Shown one piece after another: positions 1 to 6,563 of a stretch of 9,498 nucleotides of DNA. Position numbers and translations under genes: made by a program. The DNA lies in contig URDN01000064.1 in NCBI GenBank assembly GCA_900546495.1, positions 1-9,498 on the forward strand, read 5' to 3'. The stretch comes from an uncultured Lachnospiraceae bacterium. Lineage in GTDB: Bacteria > Bacillota > Clostridia > Lachnospirales > Lachnospiraceae. Within the stretch, counting starts at the first letter, position 1, and each line of letters opens with the position of its first letter. A model generated the notes under the pieces. The model made no database searches, had not been told where the DNA came from, and saw only the letters and a list, made by a program, of their open reading frames with translations.

Positions 1-110
1 TGCGACCTGTCAGTGGGAGCTTTTAACTCCCACTGGCATAAGCATCCCCCTTACCAACCGCTTAGTGCTCCACGCACTTGAAGCAGGGGAATGCTTATTC
101 TGCGTTCAAA
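1..110. repeat. Left copy of a folded intergenic repeat (truncated by the window edge)
   Basis: These bases match 6317-6418 in the same orientation, with about five substitutions and an 8-base insertion near 52-59. A perfect 9-bp hairpin (CAGTGGGAG at 11-19, CTCCCACTG at 27-35) is kept. A second, imperfect hairpin pairs AAGCAT and the following C-run (40-50) with the GGGG-AATGCTT arm near 86-96. The insertion interrupts that stem, which is perfect in the other copy. The closing-stem arm CTGCGTTCA is at 100-108; its partner would lie left of the window. No protein is encoded. The following bases, 111-200, are AT-rich and show nothing I can name. Confidence 0.85.
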
Positions 111-200
111 ATGCATTTATTCTCTTATATTCCTTTTCTTCTAATCACAGTATCATCTTTAAATAGTACAATTTCACATAATGATTCTATCGGAATTAAC

Positions 201-240
201 AAATGCCTTAAAACTTAGTATACCAAGTTTTAAGGCATTT
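201..240 (-). terminator. Probable bidirectional terminator downstream of the molybdenum hydroxylase operon
   Basis: A perfect 16-bp inverted repeat joins AAATGCCTTAAAACTT (201-216) to its complement at 225-240 around an 8-base loop. The stem begins with A's and ends with T's on both strands, so it could terminate transcription in either direction. It lies 83 bases past the stop codon of the last xdh gene, the expected place for the operon's end. The T-run beyond the stem is short on the minus strand, so efficiency is uncertain. Confidence 0.65.
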
Positions 241-322
241 TGGTAGTGTTGAAATTAACTTTTACCTGTTATTTTCACATTCTTTTCCTGTTTCATAAGG
301 AAACACTCAGATTTTTACTTTT

Positions 323-2602
323 TCATTTCTGTTCCGGTACACCCATAGCAATTTTTTCCGGTGTGATTGGCAGTTCACGCACCCAGATACCGGTTGCATT
401 AGCCACTGCATGTGCAAGTGCCGGGGATGGCGTATTGATAACGATCTCTCCGATAGATTTTGCACCAAAAGGACCGGACTTTTCATAACTGCTCTCGAAC
501 TCTACGCGAAGTTTACACAGATCCACCCGGGCCGGAATCTTATACTGCATCAGAGAATTGTTCATCATTCTTCCATAATCCGTATACTGTACATTTTCAT
601 ACAGCGCCATGCCGATACCCTGTCCCAGTCCACCTTCTACCTGAACTCTTGCCAGATTCGGATTCAACGGTGTTCCACAGTCAACTACGGCAACATAATC
701 GATCAATTCCAGTTCACCGGTTTCTTTATCAATTTCCACTTCTGCCATTCCAACCATAAATGGTGGCGGAGAAGTCGGTGAATAATGACTTTCGGTTACC
801 TGAAGCGCATGATTATTGGCACACATGGAATGCACACCAATCTCTGCTGTTGTCACAGATTTTCCTGTGGAAACGCAGCTTACATGATCTCCTTCAAATC
901 TGGTATCTTCCACTCCACACTCCAGCATCTGTGCTGCGGTTGCTCTGATTTCTTCGATTAGATGAAGTGCTGTTTTTTCCACGGCTTTGCCTGTGATGTA
1001 TGCGGTACTGGAAGCATAAGATCCGGAATCGTAAGGAGACGTATCTGTATCTGCTCCGGATACTGCAATTTTGTCTGTATCGCATTCCAGACATTCTGCT
1101 GCCACCTGCGCCAGTGTTGTATCACATCCGGTTCCCATATCAGCAGCACCGATGGAAAGCAGATAACTTCCGTCTTCGTTCAGTTTAATGGTCGCAGATC
1201 CTACATCCACATTGGAAATACCTGATCCCTGCATAGACATGGCCATACCAACACTTCGTACTTTTCCATTTCCCATATCCCTGCACGGAAATTTTTCTTC
1301 CCAGCCGATCATTTCTGCCGCACGTTTCAGACAACGGTCCAATGCACAGCTGTTGTTCGGCTCACCGTAATAAGCCGGCATGATATCGCCTTCCCGCACC
1401 ATATTTATCTCACGCAATTTAACCGGATCCATATGCAGTTTCTGCGCCAGCTCGTTTACCGCTGATTCCAGCGCAAACTGTCCCTGCGTCGCACCATAGC
1501 CTCGATATGCACCGGCTGACATTACATTTGTATACACAACATCATAATCAAAACGGAATGCTTCTGCTTTTGCATAAAGCGGAATGGATTTATGTCCGCT
1601 TAATCCTACCGTTGTCGGACCATGTTCGCCGTAAGCACCAGTATTTGACAATGTATACATATCAATGGCACGAATGGTTCCGTCCTTCATGGCACCTACT
1701 TTTACGTGCACTTCCATCTCATGGCGCGGAGAGGAAGCAATCTGGGATTCCACTCTGGTAAAAATGATTTTTGACGGTTTCTTTGTCATCCAGGTTACAA
1801 ATGCCGGATAAACCTCGGAAACAGCGGTCTGTTTCGCTCCAAATCCCCCGCCCACACGCGGCTTTGACACACGGATCTGAGATTTCGGAATACCAAGGGC
1901 ATTGGATACGATTCTTCGCACATGGAATACAATCTGTGTGGAACTGAAAATATTCAGTCTGCCGTAGGCATCAATGGAGCAATATGTGCGGAAGGTCTCC
2001 ATCATCGCCTGCTGATCCGCAACCGTATGATATGTATGCTCTACAATGGTATCGCATTCCGCCATCACACCGTCCACATCGCCTTCTTCGGATCTCGCTG
2101 TTGCACAAAGATTTCTCTTATTGTCCGCACCAACCGGACAGAGAGATTTCCAGTTATCCTCCGGATGGATCAGGATTTCATTGTCTTTTGCCACATGAAA
2201 ATCCAGAATAGCCGGAAGCACTTCATATTTTACTTTGATCAGACGCATGGCTTTTTCCACGCAGGCTTCATCTTCTCCGGCAATGATGGCCACCGGATCG
2301 CCTACAAAACGCACATGCTGATCCAGAATCAGACGGTCATACGGTGTTGCCTCCGGATAGGTCTGTCCTGCAGTGGTAAAACGCTGCTGCGGCACATCTT
2401 CCCAGGTATAAATTGCTTCAATTCCCGGTACTTTCTCCGCTGCTGCTTTATTGATTTCTTTTACGATTGCATTGGCATGGGGACTGCGCAGTAATTTGAC
2501 AATCAAACAGTCCTTCGGAACCAGGTCGTCCATAAAAACCGGTTTTCCTGTCACCAGTGCCATGGCGTCTTTTTTTCGAATTGGCTGATTTACTGCTTTC
2601 AT
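323..2602 (-). CDS. xdhA: Xanthine dehydrogenase-type molybdopterin-binding catalytic subunit
   Basis: This is the large catalytic subunit of a three-subunit molybdenum hydroxylase, which adds oxygen from water to a purine-like heterocycle. Taken as 759 aa, it matches the usual length of separate bacterial Mo subunits. The a/b hammerhead domain covers about residues 10-130 (TWEDVP at 66-71). The Mo-cofactor domains follow, with GGGFGAKQ at 251-258, AYRGYGATQ at 365-373, GAADMGTG at 485-492, GGLGQGIG at 657-664 and GAKSIGEI at 713-720. Glu719 sits where the family's catalytic glutamate is. The start at 2602 is chosen because it follows a GGAGG site and overlaps the stop of the 2Fe-2S gene as ATGA; a longer frame to 2674 would intrude on that gene. 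The ATGA overlap suggests translational coupling. There is no signal peptide, so it is cytoplasmic. The substrate (xanthine, hypoxanthine or another purine) cannot be fixed from sequence. Confidence 0.93.
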   Translation of the reverse strand: MKAVNQPIRKKDAMALVTGKPVFMDDLVPKDCLIVKLLRSPHANAIVKEINKAAAEKVPGIEAIYTWEDVPQQRFTTAGQTYPEATPYDRLILDQHVRFVGDPVAIIAGEDEACVEKAMRLIKVKYEVLPAILDFHVAKDNEILIHPEDNWKSLCPVGADNKRNLCATARSEEGDVDGVMAECDTIVEHTYHTVADQQAMMETFRTYCSIDAYGRLNIFSSTQIVFHVRRIVSNALGIPKSQIRVSKPRVGGGFGAKQTAVSEVYPAFVTWMTKKPSKIIFTRVESQIASSPRHEMEVHVKVGAMKDGTIRAIDMYTLSNTGAYGEHGPTTVGLSGHKSIPLYAKAEAFRFDYDVVYTNVMSAGAYRGYGATQGQFALESAVNELAQKLHMDPVKLREINMVREGDIMPAYYGEPNNSCALDRCLKRAAEMIGWEEKFPCRDMGNGKVRSVGMAMSMQGSGISNVDVGSATIKLNEDGSYLLSIGAADMGTGCDTTLAQVAAECLECDTDKIAVSGADTDTSPYDSGSYASSTAYITGKAVEKTALHLIEEIRATAAQMLECGVEDTRFEGDHVSCVSTGKSVTTAEIGVHSMCANNHALQVTESHYSPTSPPPFMVGMAEVEIDKETGELELIDYVAVVDCGTPLNPNLARVQVEGGLGQGIGMALYENVQYTDYGRMMNNSLMQYKIPARVDLCKLRVEFESSYEKSGPFGAKSIGEIVINTPSPALAHAVANATGIWVRELPITPEKIAMGVPEQK

Positions 2603-3066
2603 CTGCTGCCTCCATTCTTTTTGTATTCCAGAAACGCTTTGATTCCACGCATCTGTCCCTCGTATCCAGAACATCTACAGAGATTTCCTGCTAAATATTC
2701 TTTGATTTCTTCATCGGAAGGATCCGGATTTTCCCGGAATAAGGCAATCGCATTCATGATCATACCCGGATTGCAGAAACCACACTGCTCAGCACCCTGA
2801 TCTGCGATAAAAGCACCGAATTCTTCCGCTTCTTTCTGAAGTCCCTCTAACGTATCTACTTTACATCCATTTACCCGTGCCACCAGCATAGAGCAGGAAA
2901 GCACCGGTTTTTCATTCACGAATACCGTGCAGAGTCCACAGTTGGATGTCTCACAGCCACGCTTTACACTGTAGCATCCATGGTCACGCACAAAGTCAAT
3001 GAGTAATGTATCCGGTTTTACAAGTGCTTCCACTTTTTTTCCATTTAATGTAATTGTCACAACCAT
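2599..3066 (-). CDS. xdhC: Xanthine dehydrogenase-type 2Fe-2S electron transfer subunit
   Basis: This 155-aa protein carries the two [2Fe-2S] clusters that pass electrons from the Mo centre to FAD. The N-terminal plant-ferredoxin-like cluster uses Cys38, Cys43, Cys46 and Cys58 (GCETSNCGLC, then SC). The C-terminal helical domain has CGFCNPGM (Cys95, Cys98) and NLCRCSGY (Cys130, Cys132). All eight ligands are present and the length is normal for CoxS/XdhC-type small subunits. The start at 3066 follows a strong GAGGAGG site and sits 1 bp after the FAD-subunit stop. The stop overlaps the next start by ATGA. The symbol is the E. coli xdhABC name for the iron-sulfur subunit; an unrelated cofactor-insertion factor is also called XdhC. 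Confidence 0.94.
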   Translation of the reverse strand: MVVTITLNGKKVEALVKPDTLLIDFVRDHGCYSVKRGCETSNCGLCTVFVNEKPVLSCSMLVARVNGCKVDTLEGLQKEAEEFGAFIADQGAEQCGFCNPGMIMNAIALFRENPDPSDEEIKEYLAGNLCRCSGYEGQMRGIKAFLEYKKNGGSR

Positions 3067-3067
3067 G

Positions 3068-3868
3068 TTACTGCACCTCCTCTGTCACGGTCAGCAGCGC
3101 ACGACGGATCAGCACCTTGGCAAGATGTGTCCGATATGCAGCACTGGCGCGCATGTTATCCTGCGTTGGAATCTGAACCGCAAGTTCATCTGCAATCTTT
3201 GCAGCTGCATCCGCACCGTTTTTTCTGATTGCTTCTGTCTGCTCCTCAGAAACAGTCAAAAGCATGGCTTTCTGCGGTCTCGCACCGACTGCCACTCTGG
3301 TTCCTTTTTTGTCCAGACAGACGGCGCATGTTAATAACGGAAAATCTGTTTTTGTATTTCTCTGAGACAGATAAACGCATTTTCCAGGTATCTTTTTTAC
3401 GATGAGACGAATCAACACATCGTTGTCGCGGGGAAGATTTAAAAAATCTGCCAGGGACAGAATTCCGTTGTGATATAACTCTACATAAGCATCCATCGCT
3501 AAAAAGCAGGTCAGCACATCAGAAAAGCCAAACCGTCCAAACAGACTTCCACCTACGGTAGCAAGATTTCGAAACTGCACACCTACGATATGGCGAACAC
3601 TCTCACGGACTGCGCCATCGCTCCACTGGTTTAAGCCTTCGTGTAACTCCAACTGACGCAGGGATGTCATACATCCGATGGAAAACTGCATCTCATCTTC
3701 CTCAATGGTATCAAGACCAAGACCAGACAGATCGATGGCTGTCTGTATCCTGTGATCTCCCATTTTCATCCAGAGCATTCCACCTATGATCTGATTGGTT
3801 CGCTTCTGATTTAATTCAAATGCCTGCTCCAGACTTTCTGCCTTCACATACTCTTTGATTTCCAGCAT
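3068..3868 (-). CDS. xdhB: Xanthine dehydrogenase-type FAD-binding subunit
   Basis: This 266-aa protein belongs to the CoxM/XdhB FAD subunits, which hand electrons to NAD or another acceptor. The first FAD-contact loop is NQIIGGMLWMKMG (25-37), where the family usually has a GG-T/S-D/N pattern, so this copy is divergent. The second signature, RNLATVGGSL (100-109) followed by SDVL and AMDA (116-127), is well kept. The C-terminal CO-dehydrogenase-flavoprotein domain ends in the typical R-x4-YR pattern (Arg240-Arg246) and LIRRAL (253-258). It is a little shorter than the usual 280-290 aa. The start at 3868 follows AAGGAG with 7-8 bases spacing. It is the first gene of the three-subunit unit. The 93 bases to nth contain a -10-like TATAAG (minus strand, 3908-3913) but no convincing -35, so read-through from nth remains possible. 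Confidence 0.88.
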   Translation of the reverse strand: MLEIKEYVKAESLEQAFELNQKRTNQIIGGMLWMKMGDHRIQTAIDLSGLGLDTIEEDEMQFSIGCMTSLRQLELHEGLNQWSDGAVRESVRHIVGVQFRNLATVGGSLFGRFGFSDVLTCFLAMDAYVELYHNGILSLADFLNLPRDNDVLIRLIVKKIPGKCVYLSQRNTKTDFPLLTCAVCLDKKGTRVAVGARPQKAMLLTVSEEQTEAIRKNGADAAAKIADELAVQIPTQDNMRASAAYRTHLAKVLIRRALLTVTEEVQ

Positions 3869-3961
3869 TCATGTTCTCCTTCTTTTACAATGATTTCAAA
3901 GTTTTCTCTTATACAAAGTTTTTGTTTTTATTCTTATCACATATTTTCTGTCATATTAACA

Positions 3962-4594
3962 TCAGATATGCTTTTTACAGATATCATTCAAACAGCACTT
4001 GTCACAATATGGCTGTGTCCGTGCAGTACAGACTTCTCTGCCGTGCCATACCAGACGATGGCAGAAATCACTGCCTTCCTCCGGTGGTATGATTTTCCAC
4101 AACTCCATCTCTACTTTTTTCGGCTCTTTGATTCCATCCACCAGTCCCATGCGGTTCACCAGACGGATGCAATGCGTATCTGTTACAATGGCCGGTTCAC
4201 CAAACACATCACCCATGATCAGATTTGCACTTTTTCTGCCGACGCCCGGAAGTTTCAACAATGCGTTAAAATCCCTTGGCACTTTTCCACTGAACTCATC
4301 CCGAAGCATTTTCATACAGGCACTGATATCTCTCGCCTTGCTTTTTCCAAGTCCACAGGGGTGGACAATTTCCTCAATGTCTGCCACATCGGCATCTGCC
4401 AGTGTCTCCACACTTGGATATTTTTCAAACAGCTTTGGAACGATCATATTGACTCTGGCATCCGTACACTGCGCCGCCAGGCGGACACTCACCAGAAGTT
4501 TCCATGCCTGATCATAGTCCAGTGTACAGTCTGCATCCGGATATTCTTTTTTCAGACGGTCTATAATTTCCAGCGCCCTTTGCTTTTTCGTCAT
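3962..4594 (-). CDS. nth: Endonuclease III (DNA glycosylase/AP lyase)
   Basis: This 210-aa base-excision repair enzyme removes oxidised pyrimidines and cleaves abasic sites. The helix-hairpin-helix is LPGVGRKSAN (115-124) with the catalytic Lys at 121. The catalytic Asp is 139 in TDTH (138-141, VDTH in E. coli). The C-terminal [4Fe-4S] ligands are Cys189, Cys197, Cys200 and Cys206. The spacing is C-x7-C-x2-C-x5-C rather than the E. coli C-x6-C-x2-C-x5-C. I start at 4594 because GAGG sits 6-7 bases upstream and the resulting length equals the family's (about 211). A frame open to 4726 would only add residues encoded by the 155-bp repeat. It stands just upstream of the xdh operon with no functional link that I can see. 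Confidence 0.95.
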   Translation of the reverse strand: MTKKQRALEIIDRLKKEYPDADCTLDYDQAWKLLVSVRLAAQCTDARVNMIVPKLFEKYPSVETLADADVADIEEIVHPCGLGKSKARDISACMKMLRDEFSGKVPRDFNALLKLPGVGRKSANLIMGDVFGEPAIVTDTHCIRLVNRMGLVDGIKEPKKVEMELWKIIPPEEGSDFCHRLVWHGREVCTARTQPYCDKCCLNDICKKHI

Positions 4595-4615
4595 AATTTT
4601 CCTCGCATTCTTTTT

Positions 4616-4970
4616 ATCCGTCAAATAGCTGCATGATACCGCCTGCAAGCAGTCGTATCTTTTTCTATTTTTACTTCTATAATAAATGCGGCTTCTCCGT
4701 TCTTCGAACTCTCGAATCCGCAACACACATTCGCATTCCAGTCTGTCACCTTACATGCTCATGTGTGTTTATCCGTCAAATAGCTGCATGATACCGCCTG
4801 CAAGCAGTCGTATCTTTTTCTATTTTTACTTCTATAATAAATGCGGCTTCTCCGTTCTTCGAACTCTCGAATCCGCAACACACATTCGCATTCCAGTCTA
4901 TCGCCTTACATGCTCATGTGTGTTTATCCGTCAAATAGCTGCATGATATCGCCTGCAAGCAGTCGTATTA
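4616..4970. repeat. Tandem array of 155-bp repeats (2.3 copies)
   Basis: Two complete units (4616-4770 and 4771-4925) differ at only two bases, near 4745-4748 versus 4900-4903. A third partial unit runs 4926-4970. Each full unit holds three potential hairpins. One is CTGC-tt-GCAG inside GATAC/GTATC arms. One pairs GCGG with CCGC around a TTCGA/TCGAA core. One pairs AACACACAT with ATGTGTGTT 30 bases apart (4722-4730 with 4761-4769). A TATTAT box also recurs on the minus strand of each unit. Because 155 is not a multiple of three, the open frames through it are not conserved between units and I regard it as non-coding. It fills the whole gap between the phosphoribosyltransferase-like gene and nth. 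Confidence 0.95.
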
Positions 4971-4984
4971 TGCAGCTATTTGAC
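4930..4984 (-). terminator. Large hairpin just after the phosphoribosyltransferase-like gene, possible terminator
   Basis: GTCAAATAGCTGCAT at 4930-4944 pairs perfectly over 15 bp with its complement at 4970-4984, eight bases past the stop codon. The 25-base loop contains a smaller CTGC-tt-GCAG-like hairpin. The right arm is a single inverted copy of a segment that starts each 155-bp unit. Its position suits a terminator or mRNA 3' stabiliser, but there is no U-run after the stem on the minus strand. Confidence 0.5.
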
Positions 4985-4991
4985 AGATTTA

Positions 4992-6077
4992 TTATAGCAT
5001 ATATTTTCTTAATGCTGTTGTAATTTCTTCGATTCTCTGTTCTGCGATCTCGCGCACAGTCATTCCTTTTAAGCTCTCGATGTAGCCAAGTTCCTGACGA
5101 TACAGCCAGTTTTTCTGTGCATCGTTTAATCGTTGATAATGGTTTGCTTCCACCCAGGCATCGTATGACAAAGGAGCTGGATAACCAAGTTTCTCATCTA
5201 ACAGTTCTTTCAGGTCGATCTGATCTGCACGTTCCAGCATACCATTCCAGAATTCCAGAACTTCCTCTACGTGCTCATGGATCTCGTAGCGACGTGCACC
5301 ACCATCGTAGATGATACATTTCTCAAATAACGGATTACACATGGACAACGTCTGACGTCTGAATTCCGGCGCAATGATACCACCTTTCCAGTAGAAATCT
5401 ACATCCGGAAGGTTGATACCGGATACACCTTTATCCTGATATGTTGCAAAGATACCTTCATAAAACACCGTGATAAAACCTTCAAAATCCGGCCAGTACT
5501 CACGGATTTCTTCGGTCAGTCGCTCTAAAATCTCGATACCTTTTGTACCACCAATGGTAAACACGATAATGTTGCGGAGTTTTGCACCATGCTCACGATA
5601 AAAATCTGTCACATAACGCAGACAGTGAATCAATGTCTCTCCGGTTGCAATGATATCTCCGATCAGCAAAGTACTTCCCGGAACCATCGTCAGCTTGCTG
5701 TATTTAATCTCCAGACCTGCGATCTCATCCTCATGGAACACACGCTCACTGGACAGGAAACTGATATCATGCACGCGAATATGCTCACGATAGCAGCTCT
5801 CCTCCAACGGATAGTTCAATGCGCCACGTAAAATAGACAAAATGTTGGCTGTTGTCACCTTTTTCTGCTCTTTGAAGTAATACAACATCTGAGAAGTAGA
5901 CGGGATCAGACAATAATAAGTCTCATATCCGACGATTTCCGGATTATTTAATAATTTCCGTGTCTCCGCTTCTGATACAATATAGTATTCATTTTTAAAA
6001 TCTCCGCCCTCCAGTTGATAGCAGGATACCCCCTGATCTACAAATGTTGGGACGATCTGTACATTATTCCAGTTCAT
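4992..6077 (-). CDS. Phosphoribosyltransferase-like protein of unknown role
   Basis: I do not recognise a named family for the whole 361-aa protein. The middle carries a PRPP-binding-type loop, LLIGDIIATGETL (137-149), of the hydrophobic-D-D/I-x-A-T-G-x-T-L kind seen in type I phosphoribosyltransferases. An upstream ILRGAL stretch (82-87) resembles the PPi loop region of uracil phosphoribosyltransferase-like folds. Residues 165-180 (LRNIIVFTIGG) look like the following beta strand. The C-terminal third (about 265-361) is acidic, helical and unassigned. There is no signal peptide or membrane segment. I use the start at 6077, 7-8 bases after AGGAGAG; a frame open to 6131 would begin upstream of the -10 box's expected transcript start. 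The gene has its own promoter and is followed by a large hairpin, so it is probably monocistronic. Being a PRTase fold does not prove enzyme activity, since regulators such as PurR share it. Confidence 0.85.
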   Translation of the reverse strand: MNWNNVQIVPTFVDQGVSCYQLEGGDFKNEYYIVSEAETRKLLNNPEIVGYETYYCLIPSTSQMLYYFKEQKKVTTANILSILRGALNYPLEESCYREHIRVHDISFLSSERVFHEDEIAGLEIKYSKLTMVPGSTLLIGDIIATGETLIHCLRYVTDFYREHGAKLRNIIVFTIGGTKGIEILERLTEEIREYWPDFEGFITVFYEGIFATYQDKGVSGINLPDVDFYWKGGIIAPEFRRQTLSMCNPLFEKCIIYDGGARRYEIHEHVEEVLEFWNGMLERADQIDLKELLDEKLGYPAPLSYDAWVEANHYQRLNDAQKNWLYRQELGYIESLKGMTVREIAEQRIEEITTALRKYML

Positions 6078-6111
6078 CCTTCGTCTCTCCTGTTTTTTTA
6101 CATATAGCTTT

Positions 6112-6141
6112 ATTATACAATGATTCGACAAATCCTGCCAT
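6112..6141 (-). promoter_or_regulatory. Predicted sigma-A promoter of the phosphoribosyltransferase-like gene
   Basis: On the minus strand a perfect TATAAT (6112-6117) lies 18 bases after ATGGCA (6136-6141), which matches four of six positions of the -35 consensus. Transcription would begin about 6105, giving a leader of roughly 28 bases that includes the ribosome binding site. Confidence 0.6.
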
Positions 6142-6180
6142 GAAATTTTTCATAGAATCTCGTCTTTATTCATATACAAA

Positions 6181-6256
6181 ATGCACAACGAAGCCATCGG
6201 TTGGTTCTTTTTCCAACTATGTTCCACGCTGTGCATCCTGTTTTCCTCATGGAAAA
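6181..6256. repeat. Two consecutive hairpins flanking the four-stem repeat
   Basis: ATGCACA (6181-6187) pairs with TGTGCAT (6230-6236), enclosing GTTGG/CCAAC (6200-6204 with 6213-6217). Directly after it, TTTTCC (6241-6246) pairs with GGAAAA (6251-6256) around TCAT. They lead without a gap into the 38-bp module and the four-stem core, so the whole stretch 6181-6416 reads as one chain of hairpins. Whether it is a single element is inference, since only the later parts recur in this window. Confidence 0.6.
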
Positions 6257-6261
6257 TTTTG

Positions 6262-6299
6262 GTAAAGCGGACATTCGCAATCCGCTTTCGCTACTTGCT
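6262..6299. repeat. 38-bp hairpin module, copy 1
   Basis: This stretch is identical over 38 bases to 7074-7111. It contains an 8-bp perfect stem, AAAGCGGA (6264-6271) with TCCGCTTT (6281-6288), around a 9-base loop. Here it sits between the other hairpins and the four-stem core. Confidence 0.9.
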
Positions 6300-6301
6300 C
6301 A

Positions 6302-6418
6302 TGAACGCAGTCGCTTTGCGACCTGTCAGTGGGAGCTTTTAACTCCTACTGACATAAGCATTCCCCCGCTTAGTGCTCTACGCACTTGAAGCGGGGGAAT
6401 GCTTATTCTGCGTTCAAA
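6302..6418. repeat. Folded repeat core with four-stem junction (complete copy)
   Basis: A 9-bp closing stem, TGAACGCAG (6302-6310) with CTGCGTTCA (6408-6416), encloses three hairpins in a row. These are a 5-bp stem GTCGC-ttt-GCGAC (6310-6322, sharing one base with the closing stem); a 9-bp stem CAGTGGGAG/CTCCTACTG (6327-6335 with 6343-6351, one G-T); and an 18-bp perfect stem (6354-6371 with 6389-6406) whose loop has its own AGTGC/GCACT pairing. Bases 6317-6418 match the copy at 1-110. It has no coding capacity. It could be a non-autonomous mobile element, such as an IS200/IS605-type end or guide-RNA-like remnant, or a structured RNA. Confidence 0.85.
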
Positions 6419-6563
6419 TTATTTCATTTTATACTTTCACATAATAAAAATTTATCTCGCTGATTTACCGAAACAGCTTTTCGATTTTATCAATGATTTT
6501 TACTGGAACAGATCTTTGATCTTGTTGATAAGTGTCGACTTTTCACTGCATATTCCCAGTTTC

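Noticed and set aside
1829..1831. Gln258 in GGGFGAKQ, where eukaryotic xanthine dehydrogenase has a purine-binding Glu
   Set aside because: From what I know of the family, bacterial XdhA-type subunits also have Gln here, so it is not evidence of an altered active site.
240..2494. Several plus-strand open frames of 60-190 codons opposite the large molybdenum hydroxylase gene
   Set aside because: They are shadows of a gene with clear domain motifs along its whole length, and none has recognisable motifs or a good start.
4595..4726. A 44-residue N-terminal extension of endonuclease III
   Set aside because: The extension is translated from the 155-bp repeat. The start at 4594 has a proper ribosome binding site and gives the normal family length.
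4681..4730. A tRNA-like TTCGAA-containing segment in each 155-bp unit
   Set aside because: It resembles a T-arm only locally. No anticodon arm, D arm or acceptor stem can be assembled around it.
4616..4984. A possible CRISPR array
   Set aside because: The unit is 155 bp with no short repeat alternating with unique spacers, and the units are nearly identical throughout.
4686..5023. Two plus-strand frames with the same repeated peptide (MRLLRSSNSRIRN...)
   Set aside because: They come from the same bases in successive repeat units, the unit length is not a multiple of three, and no ribosome binding site precedes them.
6302..6416. Terminal inverted repeats of a classical MITE (TGAACGCAG/CTGCGTTCA)
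   Set aside because: No target-site duplication flanks the pair, and the arms are better explained as the closing stem of the fold. A transposon without duplication remains possible and is discussed as a finding.
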